Shown piece by piece: positions 1-6,363 of a DNA stretch of 6,486 nucleotides. Origin of the DNA: Actinomycetes bacterium. Its GTDB lineage: Bacteria; Actinomycetota; Actinomycetes; JAHEKZ01. The stretch spans positions 1 to 6,486 of the forward strand of contig JAJAYM010000176.1 in assembly GCA_027117675.1 (NCBI GenBank), given 5' to 3'. The notes beneath the pieces were generated by a model. That model ran no database searches, was not told the origin of the DNA, and saw only the letters and a list, made by a program, of their open reading frames with translations. A program made the translations under genes and the position numbers. Numbering within the stretch: position 1 is the first letter of the stretch; each line of letters starts with the position of its first letter.

Positions 1-708
1 CTGCTCACCCGAGACGACGTCTATGAGTGGTTCGCGGGTCGCAGTACGTGGCCCGGGGTGACGGTCGTCTCCTCCGAAGCGCTCTGGTCAGTTGAACCTC
101 GCGACCTGCTCACCCTGCTGACTTTGGCCGGTCCGCGATCCCGCGTTGTGGTCGTCTTCCGCTGCCTGCAGGAAACTGCGCTCTCCGGTTGGCACACAGC
201 CGTCGCCGAGGGTTACCCGGACGCCTACGAGGGCTATGTCAGCAGACTCGTGCTGGGCGGCCAGCGCCGAGACTTTGACTACGAGTATCACCTGGAGCCC
301 ATTCGCCGGGCAGCCGACGTGGTTGTTGTTGACTACCGCGGCAACGGGTCGCTCATGACAAGGCTGATTGAAGCCCTCGAGCTTCCCGGCGGTCTCTTTG
401 CTGGGACATCGCTGGATGTCCCAAGACATGTGCGCCCCAGTGGATGGTTAACGTCCTTGTTGCTGACCGTGCACAGGGACAATGCAATGGCAGACCTGGG
501 GCCATATGAACGCGCTTCCGTCAGTGAGGCCCTGCGCAACGCGGCGAAGCTCATCGAGGCCAAGCCGGACCTGATGCGCCTGGCTGATGCGCACAGCAGA
601 CTCTCCGATGAGATTATCGGCAATCTTGTGTCGCTGTGCCTCAAGAACCGCAGCGCGGCGCAAGATTTGTCGGCCCAGGTCCTTCTGCCTTGCCCCTGCA
701 GCGAATGA
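1..708 (+). CDS. Sulfotransferase-like protein, 3' part (5' end outside window)
   Basis: The frame is open from the first base and runs 235 codons to a TGA at 706-708, so the true start lies upstream. The GTG at 58 is an internal codon. What remains resembles the C-terminal two thirds of a sulfotransferase-fold family common in polysaccharide loci. Features seen are a strand ending in VVSSEALW, then a strand followed by Arg (VVVVFRC), the helix SGWHTAVAEGYPDAYEGYVS, a conserved-looking block DFDYEYHLEPIRRAADVV, and a strand VVVVDYRG before a helix ending near LELPGG. The N-terminal PAPS-binding loop (KTGTT-type) that would settle the assignment would lie upstream and is not visible. If active, it would move a sulfuryl group from PAPS to a sugar in the cytoplasm. 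The stop overlaps the next gene's ATG (ATGA, 705-708), which suggests translational coupling in one operon. The family call is from pattern recognition; a non-catalytic relative is possible. Confidence 0.6.
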   Translation: MLTRDDVYEWFAGRSTWPGVTVVSSEALWSVEPRDLLTLLTLAGPRSRVVVVFRCLQETALSGWHTAVAEGYPDAYEGYVSRLVLGGQRRDFDYEYHLEPIRRAADVVVVDYRGNGSLMTRLIEALELPGGLFAGTSLDVPRHVRPSGWLTSLLLTVHRDNAMADLGPYERASVSEALRNAAKLIEAKPDLMRLADAHSRLSDEIIGNLVSLCLKNRSAAQDLSAQVLLPCPCSE

Positions 709-2975
709 TGACGGACCCAGCTCCGTCTCTCGTCGTTCTCGCGGCTGAAGGTGGCCTCATGCTGAGGCGCTGTCTCCGAAGCCTCGAACGTTGGGAGCCC
801 AGGGCAGTCCACCTTTACGTTCGATCGGCTGACGGGGAGCTCGAAGGGGCAGATCCGGTCGACATCTCGCTGCCGGATTGGCTGCACGACCGAGTCGGAT
901 TGACGTTCGATGCTGAATCCTTGAGCCACTTCGCGCGGCCATTCGTATTGAGTCATGCACTTCAAGCCTCCACAGCGCGGTCCGCCCTTCTCTGCAACGC
1001 AGGCATGTCCCTGCTCGCGCCGTTCCCTGACGCCATGCACATCACGAAGGACGAAGTCGGGCTCTTCCTCGCCGGAACGAGTCCGTCCGGGGATCTGCAT
1101 GAAGGCCCCATCGTCTATCCCCATGCGATGTTGTGGGGACGCGAGCAAGCCGCGCTCCTGAGGGCTTGGTGCGCATGGGAGGAGGAGGAGCTACGTCGTC
1201 ACTTGGTCTCGGATGGGACCTCGGCTGCTCCCTGGCTCGACAGAAATCTTCACCGTACGGGCGTGAAACTTTTCCCAAGTGACCGCTTGCTGACTCGGAC
1301 GACGTTGAAACTGAGCTCGGGTGGTGCACTCACCGGATCACCGATCCTCAGTGATTTGTCGCGACAAGAGGTCGCTGAACCATGGCTGCTCGCTGATTCG
1401 CTTCCCCGAGACCGAGAGGCGATGCTCTCCCTCCGCGCTCTGCTGGATCGCCATGCCGACAGCCTCGGCGGCACCATGGAGGATGCCGGAGTCGCCACAG
1501 AAGACGGCCGTCACCGAGGTCTGGTCAGGTTGTACCGCGCAGAGCTCGGGCTCTGGCTCGCCGGCAAGGCAGCCGAACCACCCGAGGGCGACCACTTCGG
1601 GGCAGGAGTCCTACAGCAGTGGCTCTCCGAAGCTCCGGAAGATGGGCACGGCACGTGCTCACGCTACGCATTGGTGCCCTGGTATCGCCGTCCCGACCTG
1701 CAGGTCGCGTTCCCTGACCCCCGTGGTCGCGACGCCGTTGGGTATCTACGTTGGTGCCGCAGGCAGGGCGTGGTGGAGGAGGCGCTAGAGCCGACACTCC
1801 TCGCGCCGAAGCGCTCTCGGACCCACAAGGTCAAGGATGCCGTGAACGTGGTGGGCTTTACCGGTGCGGTGCTCGGCATCGGCGAGTCCAGCCGCCGGTT
1901 GACCGAGGCGTTCCGGGCCGCGGACATGCCTGTACTGCTGCATCCCATTCGTAACACGGCAAATCGGCAGACCTTCCTGCCGAGCAGCCATTCCGTAGGT
2001 GACGTGACGGTCGTCGTGGTGAATCCGGACAAGATCGTTGGGTGGTGGGACTCCGCTGGGCGAGCCCAGTTCAAGGGAACCTACCTGGTCGGGCTCTGGG
2101 CTTGGGAGACGGACACGAAGCCTCCGGGCCTGGAGCATGCAATGCGCATCGTCGACGAGGTCTGGGTTACCTCGACCTTCACGGCGGCGCAGCTGGCTCC
2201 GTTCTTGGGGTATTCGCCGTGGGTGTTTCGCCATCCGGTTGTGGACCGTCGGCGCGCAACTGACACTCGGCGAGACGACGGCTACTTTCTCGTGGTGATG
2301 GACTATCACAGCGTGGTGGACAGGAAAAACCCGTTCGGCGCGCTCAAGGCTTTCGAGATGGCATTTGCCGAGGGCGGAGGTCCCCGTCTCCTCATCAAGA
2401 CCATCAATGAGCACGCCAGGCCGGTGGAGGCTGCACGGCTCCGGTGGGAGTGCGCACAGAGATCTGACGTTCAGGTCTTGGATGAGTACTTGTCCGAGCT
2501 CGAGATGACAGATCTGGTCGGGTCGGCCACCGCCGTGGTGTCATTGCACCGGGCCGAGGGCTTCGGACTGGTCCTCGCCGACGCGATGGCGATGGGTGTG
2601 CCAGTGATCGCGACCGGGTATTCCGGTTGTCTGGACTTCATGAACGGGGACAACTCCTTGCTGGTCGACTATGAGCTGGTGTCCATCGGGGCGGACAATC
2701 ATCCGTATTCGCCGGATGCGCGGTGGGCCGAACCGGATCTCGAGATGGCAGCGGAGCACATGGCACATCTGCATGCTGACGAAGCCCTGCGGAGGCAAGT
2801 CGGCGCGGCAGGCCAGCTCTCGATCCTGGCGACTCATGCACCCGAGGTGTCAGCCAAGTCCCTGTCAAGCAAGATGAGGACCGTAAGGTCGAGGCACAGA
2901 CGCTCTCATCCAGAGCGGTTGCTCCGCGAGCTTGCTCGCAGTACGGATCACTTCACGAGGCGAGCATCGCGATGA
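705..2975 (+). CDS. Two-part glycosyltransferase: degenerate GT-A-like N-terminal half plus GT4 (GT-B) C-terminal domain
   Basis: The protein has 756 residues from ATG 705, which overlaps the previous stop as ATGA. A second ATG follows at 708, and an in-frame GTG at 636 would add 23 residues inside the upstream gene with no homology-like look, so 705 is preferred. No clear Shine-Dalgarno is present, consistent with coupling. Residues 1-225 look like a sugar-nucleotide GT-A fold: an opening strand SLVVLAAEGG, a later segment LLCNAGMSLLAPF where a DxD strand would be expected, and a helix REQAALLRAWCAW. No DxD is seen at that place. Residues 225-370 form a helical linker with FPDPRGRDAVGYLRW near 336-350. 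Residues 380-700 are GT4: GFTGAVLGIGE (384-394), WAWETD, and HRAEGFGLVLADAMAMG with E618 and, eight residues on, D626 in place of the usual second Glu, then ATGYSGCLDFM. No signal peptide or membrane segment is seen. It probably transfers a sugar to a glycan at the cytoplasmic face; donor and acceptor are unknown. Confidence 0.85.
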   Translation: MMTDPAPSLVVLAAEGGLMLRRCLRSLERWEPRAVHLYVRSADGELEGADPVDISLPDWLHDRVGLTFDAESLSHFARPFVLSHALQASTARSALLCNAGMSLLAPFPDAMHITKDEVGLFLAGTSPSGDLHEGPIVYPHAMLWGREQAALLRAWCAWEEEELRRHLVSDGTSAAPWLDRNLHRTGVKLFPSDRLLTRTTLKLSSGGALTGSPILSDLSRQEVAEPWLLADSLPRDREAMLSLRALLDRHADSLGGTMEDAGVATEDGRHRGLVRLYRAELGLWLAGKAAEPPEGDHFGAGVLQQWLSEAPEDGHGTCSRYALVPWYRRPDLQVAFPDPRGRDAVGYLRWCRRQGVVEEALEPTLLAPKRSRTHKVKDAVNVVGFTGAVLGIGESSRRLTEAFRAADMPVLLHPIRNTANRQTFLPSSHSVGDVTVVVVNPDKIVGWWDSAGRAQFKGTYLVGLWAWETDTKPPGLEHAMRIVDEVWVTSTFTAAQLAPFLGYSPWVFRHPVVDRRRATDTRRDDGYFLVVMDYHSVVDRKNPFGALKAFEMAFAEGGGPRLLIKTINEHARPVEAARLRWECAQRSDVQVLDEYLSELEMTDLVGSATAVVSLHRAEGFGLVLADAMAMGVPVIATGYSGCLDFMNGDNSLLVDYELVSIGADNHPYSPDARWAEPDLEMAAEHMAHLHADEALRRQVGAAGQLSILATHAPEVSAKSLSSKMRTVRSRHRRSHPERLLRELARSTDHFTRRASR

Positions 2976-3925
2976 TCGACCTAGGCCCGCTTCAGAACAG
3001 CGGTGCGCCAATCCTGATCACTGGGGCAAGCGGACTTGTAGGCAGCAGCCTTGCCGAGCTGCTTCGTCAGCACGTCCCGGCGACCGAACTGCTGACGCCG
3101 TCGCGACGCGAGCTAGACCTCGAGGAGCACGGTGCGGTCCAGGACTATCTCCAGTATCACCGGCCCGCGGTGGTCTTTCACCTTGCGGCATTTGTTCGCG
3201 GGTTGGGGGGGAACCTGTCGGCCGGAAGCAAGGCCTTCGAGACCAACATTGCGATCAACCACAATGTGCTCTCTGCCTGTGTGCTCGCGCCGCCGGCACT
3301 CCTGTTTGCAGCCGGCACGGTGGCGATGTATCCGCACCCGTACCACGCTCTTCCCTTGCTCGAAGAGCACGTCTTCCTCGGCGAGCCCCACGCCAGCGAA
3401 TACCTCTACGCCGTAGCCAAGCGTGCCATGTTTCCCTACCTGCAGGCGCTCCAGCGTGCACACGGCGTCAGGGTGTGCTTGGGCCTCTTCACCAACCTGT
3501 ACGGACCCAGAGACCGCTTGGACGCGGGTTGGCACGTGGTGCCCTCCCTCGTCGGAAGATTTGTCGATGCCCAGCGAGCCGGCAAGGAAGACGTGGTCGT
3601 CTGGGGAGAGCCGGAGACCACCCGAGACTTCCTCTACGTCCGAGACGCCGCGACTGCCGTGATGAGGCTGAGCTTCGCGGGAGTCGACGTCTGCAACATC
3701 TCGTCGGGTCGAGAGGTCACGATGGGTGAGCTTGTCGATGTCTTGACAACGGTCACGGGCTTCACCGGAACCGTGCACTGGGACTCATCTATGCCCGTCG
3801 GCATCAGGCGCAGGTGGGTTGACAACTCTCGGTTGACCGAGGCCATCCCTGACTTTCTCCCGTGTGACCTGAAGAAAGGCCTGGCGGAGACGGTTCGGTG
3901 GTATCGCGAGCAGGGGCGGTCGTAG
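2972..3925 (+). CDS. NAD(P)-dependent epimerase/dehydratase, GDP-L-fucose synthase (Fcl)-like
   Basis: The 317-residue protein starts at ATG 2972 within the ATGA overlap with the GT4 stop; a weak GAGG lies at 2957-2960. It is an extended SDR with a Rossmann motif TGASGLVG (17-24), HLAAFVRGLGG (70-80), and the catalytic YAVAK (Y146, K150). Several blocks match what I recall of E. coli Fcl: NLYGP (175-179), WHVVPSLV with H188, DVVVWGEPETTRDFLYV, and a C-terminal segment ending in a WVDNSRL-type stretch. Fcl turns GDP-4-keto-6-deoxymannose into GDP-L-fucose by double epimerisation and NADPH reduction. Here the strand LLFAAGTVAMYP has Thr116 where the catalytic Ser is expected and Ala118 where the epimerase Cys is expected, while His188 is kept. 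The family is clear but the product is not; it could make GDP-fucose or a related deoxysugar. No GDP-mannose dehydratase partner is in the window. The length is typical of the family. Confidence 0.85.
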   Translation: MIDLGPLQNSGAPILITGASGLVGSSLAELLRQHVPATELLTPSRRELDLEEHGAVQDYLQYHRPAVVFHLAAFVRGLGGNLSAGSKAFETNIAINHNVLSACVLAPPALLFAAGTVAMYPHPYHALPLLEEHVFLGEPHASEYLYAVAKRAMFPYLQALQRAHGVRVCLGLFTNLYGPRDRLDAGWHVVPSLVGRFVDAQRAGKEDVVVWGEPETTRDFLYVRDAATAVMRLSFAGVDVCNISSGREVTMGELVDVLTTVTGFTGTVHWDSSMPVGIRRRWVDNSRLTEAIPDFLPCDLKKGLAETVRWYREQGRS

Positions 3926-3937
3926 CCTCCCCGCTCC

Positions 3938-3964
3938 CGTGAGTCGAAGTCCACGCAACTCACG
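3938..3964. terminator. Possible bidirectional terminator hairpin between convergent genes
   Basis: A perfect 7-bp inverted repeat, CGTGAGT (3938-3944) and ACTCACG (3958-3964), is separated by 13 bases. It sits in the 34-bp gap between the epimerase stop (3925) and the stop of the - strand lipoprotein gene (3960-3962), and its right arm overlaps that stop. There is no T-run on either side and the loop is long, so this is a weak candidate for a two-way terminator. Confidence 0.3.
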
Positions 3965-4484
3965 ACGGGTTCAGGGTCGCCTTGGGGTTGTACACCATCA
4001 TGTACAGCGTCCGCTTCTCCTTCTTGGGCTTGCACAAGGGCGTTGACACCCTGATGTCGAAGGAGCCATCGCCGGCAGAGTCCAAGGGGACGCGGACGGT
4101 GGTAGGGGTGTGCCCGGAGAACGAGAACCGCTTTCCGTCGACCGTCGCCTCGGCCGGTCCGCATGGGGAAGGGACCAGGGAAAAGGTCACCACCGCAGCA
4201 ACCGACGGCTTCCCCCGGACCTCGACCGTGCCACGCGGTGATGTCATCCACCAACCGGACTGGTTGGTCTTGTCAGTCTCCTTGTCAGAGAAGCCGGCTG
4301 ACGGTTCGACGACGGGAGCATCGGGATCAGTCGTCACCTCGGCCGGCAATGACGACGCCTCGCCCGGTGGTGGCTGCGCAGCCGGCGAAGGATCGGTGGC
4401 GCAGGCCGAGACGAAGAGAATGGTCGCTGCGAGCGCCACGTAGGTGAATGCCGCCCGCGTCCGTGTGAGCCGTTCGTCAGTCAC
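3960..4484 (-). CDS. Secreted lipoprotein with small cysteine-paired C-terminal domain
   Basis: The protein has 174 residues with a GTG start at 4484, chosen because GGAGG lies five bases upstream (4490-4494). The N-terminus is a lipoprotein signal peptide: charged residues MTDERLTRTR, a hydrophobic stretch 12-25, and the lipobox LFVSAC with Cys28 as the lipidated residue. A Pro/Ala/Ser/Glu-rich linker follows (about 30-75), as expected for a chain spanning the cell wall. Residues 77-174 form a compact, probably all-beta domain that begins with GWW and contains alternating strands such as GTVEVRG and TTVRVPLD. Cys108 and Cys151 could form a disulfide outside the cell. The pattern vaguely recalls small beta-sandwich modules attached to glycan enzymes, but I do not recognise a family and assign no activity. 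It follows the GT2 gene on the same strand after 72 bp, so the two may be co-transcribed, although its own strong ribosome site allows separate expression. Confidence 0.85.
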   Translation of the reverse strand: MTDERLTRTRAAFTYVALAATILFVSACATDPSPAAQPPPGEASSLPAEVTTDPDAPVVEPSAGFSDKETDKTNQSGWWMTSPRGTVEVRGKPSVAAVVTFSLVPSPCGPAEATVDGKRFSFSGHTPTTVRVPLDSAGDGSFDIRVSTPLCKPKKEKRTLYMMVYNPKATLNPS

Positions 4485-4489
4485 TCAGA

Positions 4490-4494
4490 CCTCC
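4490..4494 (-). promoter_or_regulatory. Shine-Dalgarno site of the lipoprotein gene
   Basis: On the - strand this reads GGAGG, followed by five bases and the GTG start at 4484. It is the clearest ribosome binding site in the window and decides the GTG start, since no ATG is available near the signal peptide. Confidence 0.8.
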
Positions 4495-4502
4495 AAGGGT
4501 GA

Positions 4503-4516
4503 GGATGATCTCATCC
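4503..4516. repeat. Short inverted repeat upstream of the lipoprotein gene, possible operator
   Basis: The arms GGATGA (4503-4508) and TCATCC (4511-4516) are perfect complements around a 2-base centre. The site lies 19 bp before the lipoprotein start, just upstream of its Shine-Dalgarno, in the only gap of useful size on that strand. It could bind a dimeric regulator. A 6-bp arm is short enough to occur by chance, and no convincing -10/-35 pair was found beside it. Confidence 0.25.
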
Positions 4517-4556
4517 GGCACCTGTGCGACCTGACAGTGTGCGTAAGAGACGTGCG

Positions 4557-5609
4557 TCAGGTGTGGTCCACACCATCGCCGTGACCGGGGGGTGTGCTGG
4601 TCGCCATCCCGCCGGTGAAGGCGGGGGCGTCGGTGCTCGGGTCCGGCCCCCGCCTCACGGAACTGGGTTGGACCTCGCCGAAGTACCGGGGGCGAGCCTG
4701 CAGCTCGGAATAGATCCGCGCCACGTACTCGCCGAGCAGCCCGAGGAAGAGGAACTGCACCGCCCCGCTGAATCCCAGAACGATTGCCACGGACGTCCAG
4801 CCCGGCAAGGTCGAGCCGGTGAAGTGCGCCACGAAGGCGGTCACGGTGAACGCGAGGCAGAGGACGAAGCCAACTAGGCCCAGCCAGGTGGCGAATCGCA
4901 ACGGCGCGGTCGTGAATGACACGTAGCTGTCAGTAGCCAGCCTTACCATCTTGGCCAGTCGGTACTTGCTCTTTCCCGCGACCCGAGCCTCCCGGCGGTA
5001 CGTCACCTCCGCACTCGCGAATCCCATGTAGGGAATGAGGAGCCGGTAGACCCTGCCCCGCTCCTGCAAGCCCGCCAGCTCCCGCAGGGCGTCTCCGCTG
5101 AGAAGCCTGAAGTCCCCGGCGTGCCGTGGGAGATCGACCCCCGCCGCGCGCCGAATGATCCTGTAGTAGACAGCGGCGCTTACTCGTTTGAACAGCGTGT
5201 CGGACTTGCGGTCCGCTCTTACTCCGTAGACGACGTCGGCACGTGTCGTGATGGCCGCCTGGAGCATCTCGGGGATCACTTCCGGCGGATCCTGGAGGTC
5301 GGCGTCAATCGTGACCACCCAGTCGCCGCGACTGTTGTCCAACCCCGCCGTGAGGGCGGCCTGATGTCCAGCATTGCGACGGAGCCGGACTACTCGAAGT
5401 TGTTCCCAGGTGGCCGTCTGCGCTTGGAGGGCGAGTGCTGTGCCGTCCTTGCTGCCATCGTCCACGCACACCACTTCGTAGGGGACCGGCAGGCCATCCA
5501 GGACGGGACGCAGCCGTGCCGTGAAATGCGGCAGCGCCTGGGCCTCGTTGTACATGGGGACGACGACTGACAGCATGCCCGTCCCCGCGCGGGTGTACTC
5601 TGACGCCAT
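4557..5609 (-). CDS. GT2 polyprenyl-phosphate glycosyltransferase (GtrB/DPM1-like), two membrane helices
   Basis: The 350-residue protein belongs to the bacterial DPM1/GtrB-like branch of GT2. These enzymes transfer a sugar from a nucleotide donor to polyprenyl phosphate at the inner face of the membrane, making a lipid-linked sugar for use outside. Motifs in order are SVVVPMYNEA (14-23), VCVDDGSKDGT (47-57), NAGHQAALTAG (79-89), and DADLQDPPE with the metal-binding DAD at 102-104. AGKSKY (211-216) follows, then two hydrophobic helices at about 239-263 and 271-293, the second ending in LGEYVARIY. The tail after 309 is Pro/Gly/Ser-rich and probably disordered. ATG 5609 has no ribosome site but lies six bases after TAGTAT, so a leaderless transcript would fit. 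ATG at 5576 (Met12) has a GGGGA five bases upstream and is a real alternative. The gene is divergent from the methyltransferase, with the lipoprotein gene downstream. The sugar is unknown, and no GtrA-type flippase is in view. Confidence 0.9.
   Translation of the reverse strand: MASEYTRAGTGMLSVVVPMYNEAQALPHFTARLRPVLDGLPVPYEVVCVDDGSKDGTALALQAQTATWEQLRVVRLRRNAGHQAALTAGLDNSRGDWVVTIDADLQDPPEVIPEMLQAAITTRADVVYGVRADRKSDTLFKRVSAAVYYRIIRRAAGVDLPRHAGDFRLLSGDALRELAGLQERGRVYRLLIPYMGFASAEVTYRREARVAGKSKYRLAKMVRLATDSYVSFTTAPLRFATWLGLVGFVLCLAFTVTAFVAHFTGSTLPGWTSVAIVLGFSGAVQFLFLGLLGEYVARIYSELQARPRYFGEVQPSSVRRGPDPSTDAPAFTGGMATSTPPGHGDGVDHT
4560..4574. repeat. 15-bp inverted repeat at the 3' end of the GT2 gene
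   Basis: GGTGTGG (4560-4566) and CCACACC (4568-4574) are perfect complements around a single T. The repeat covers the last five sense codons of the GT2 gene, directly before its TGA. As RNA it could fold into a 6-bp stem with a 3-base loop, but no T-run follows. It may be a weak terminator or attenuator between GT2 and the lipoprotein gene, a protein-binding palindrome, or chance. Confidence 0.3.
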
Positions 5610-5627
5610 CCCGGCATACTAGCTGCC
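5610..5627. promoter_or_regulatory. 18-bp divergent start region with probable leaderless promoter
   Basis: Only 18 bp separate the ATG of GT2 (5609, - strand) from the ATG of the methyltransferase (5628, + strand). On the - strand, TAGTAT (5621 down to 5616) fits the TANNNT -10 pattern and its last T lies at -7 relative to the A of the GT2 ATG, the spacing of actinobacterial leaderless promoters. On the + strand, CATACT (5615-5620) is a weaker -10 that ends 8 bases before the ATG, and TACTCT (5596-5601) is another option. No clear -35 was found on either strand, and neither start has a Shine-Dalgarno within the 18 bp. The two promoters would overlap and could exclude each other. Confidence 0.5.
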
Positions 5628-6353
5628 ATGGACGCCGCCGAGATCCGCAAGCTAGGTGAGCTCGAGGCGCGGCACTGGTGGTATGCCGAGCGCAGGTGGC
5701 TCCTGCGGCGCCTGCTGGGCAGCCAGCCAAGTCCCAACCGCTGGGCTCTGGATGTGGGCGCGGCGGCCGGCGGCAACACCCGTGTTCTCCGGGACGCGGG
5801 CTGGAAATCCCTTGCACTGGAATACTCGGAGACCGGCGCACTGCTCGCGCATGGGAGCGGGCTTTCCGTCGTACGCGGCGATGCCACCCGGCTACCAGTG
5901 AACGACGCCTCGTTCGGGGCCATCGTCGCCTTCGACGTCCTCGAGCACATCGAGGACCACGAGGAGGCGGCAGCCCAGTTCTTCCGGGCCCTGGAGTCGG
6001 GGGGACGCCTCTTCGTTGCGGTGCCTGCTGACGCGAGACTCTGGTCCGAGCATGACGTCGCGGTGGGTCACGTGCGCCGCTACGAACGCGAGGAACTCGT
6101 CGACCTCATCAATGGGGCAGGGTTTGCCGATGTACGCGTGCGTTCCTGGAACGTTCTTCTCCGGCCGATCGTCGCCCTCCGCCGCAAGACGACGCATGGC
6201 AGCGATCTAGACGACCCGGGCTTCCTCACCAATGCATTCCTCCGGTTCGTCGTGATCGTCGAACGGTTCCTGCCGGTTCGCAGCCTTCCGGGCGTGACGC
6301 TTATCCTGACAGCGAGCAAGCCGCTCGGCGTGAGCAGTCGGCTCGAGAATTGA
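5628..6353 (+). CDS. Class I SAM-dependent methyltransferase
   Basis: The 241-residue protein starts at the only usable start codon: the frame is open back to 5604 with no ATG, GTG or TTG before 5628. The N-terminus carries LEARHWWYAERRWLL (12-26), a signature of a methyltransferase group often found in polysaccharide and lipid-linked sugar loci. The SAM-binding motif I is LDVGAAAGGNT (41-51), with Ala in place of the middle Gly of GxGxG. It is followed by LALEY with the acidic Glu65, RGDATRLPV (83-91), FDVLEHIEDH (102-111) and GGRLFVAVP (125-133). WSEHDVAVGHVRRY (139-152) is also typical of the group. A hydrophobic patch near the C-terminus may sit near the membrane but is not a clear helix. 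It would methylate a small molecule or a glycan or lipid-linked intermediate in the cytoplasm. It is divergent from GT2 and ends 10 bp from a convergent gene. Confidence 0.88.
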   Translation: MDAAEIRKLGELEARHWWYAERRWLLRRLLGSQPSPNRWALDVGAAAGGNTRVLRDAGWKSLALEYSETGALLAHGSGLSVVRGDATRLPVNDASFGAIVAFDVLEHIEDHEEAAAQFFRALESGGRLFVAVPADARLWSEHDVAVGHVRRYEREELVDLINGAGFADVRVRSWNVLLRPIVALRRKTTHGSDLDDPGFLTNAFLRFVVIVERFLPVRSLPGVTLILTASKPLGVSSRLEN

Positions 6354-6363
6354 CAGCGCGTCC

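Noticed and set aside
636..704. Upstream GTG start for the GT4 gene, adding 23 residues
   Set aside because: It would lie deep inside the preceding gene, adds a sequence without fold-like character, and ATG 705 forms the same ATGA overlap seen at the next junction.
333..1148. 271-codon open frame on the - strand
   Set aside because: It lies opposite both the sulfotransferase-like and GT4 genes, has no recognisable motif, and is of the Arg/Ser/Pro-rich kind produced by GC-rich shadow frames.
1785..2414. 209-codon open frame on the - strand
   Set aside because: It is antisense to the conserved GT4 domain, whose motifs are clear; no domain or ribosome site supports it.
3205..3211. Run of seven G in the epimerase gene as a phase-variation site
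   Set aside because: It encodes the expected Gly-rich loop (LGG) after HLAAFV, seven G is short for slippage switching, and such runs are common in GC-rich DNA.
2932..3729. 265-codon open frame on the + strand
   Set aside because: It overlaps the epimerase in another frame and is Arg/Pro/Ala-rich low-complexity; the epimerase frame carries all the SDR motifs.
3982..4443. 153-codon open frame on the + strand
   Set aside because: It is antisense to the lipoprotein gene, which has a clear lipobox and Shine-Dalgarno site.
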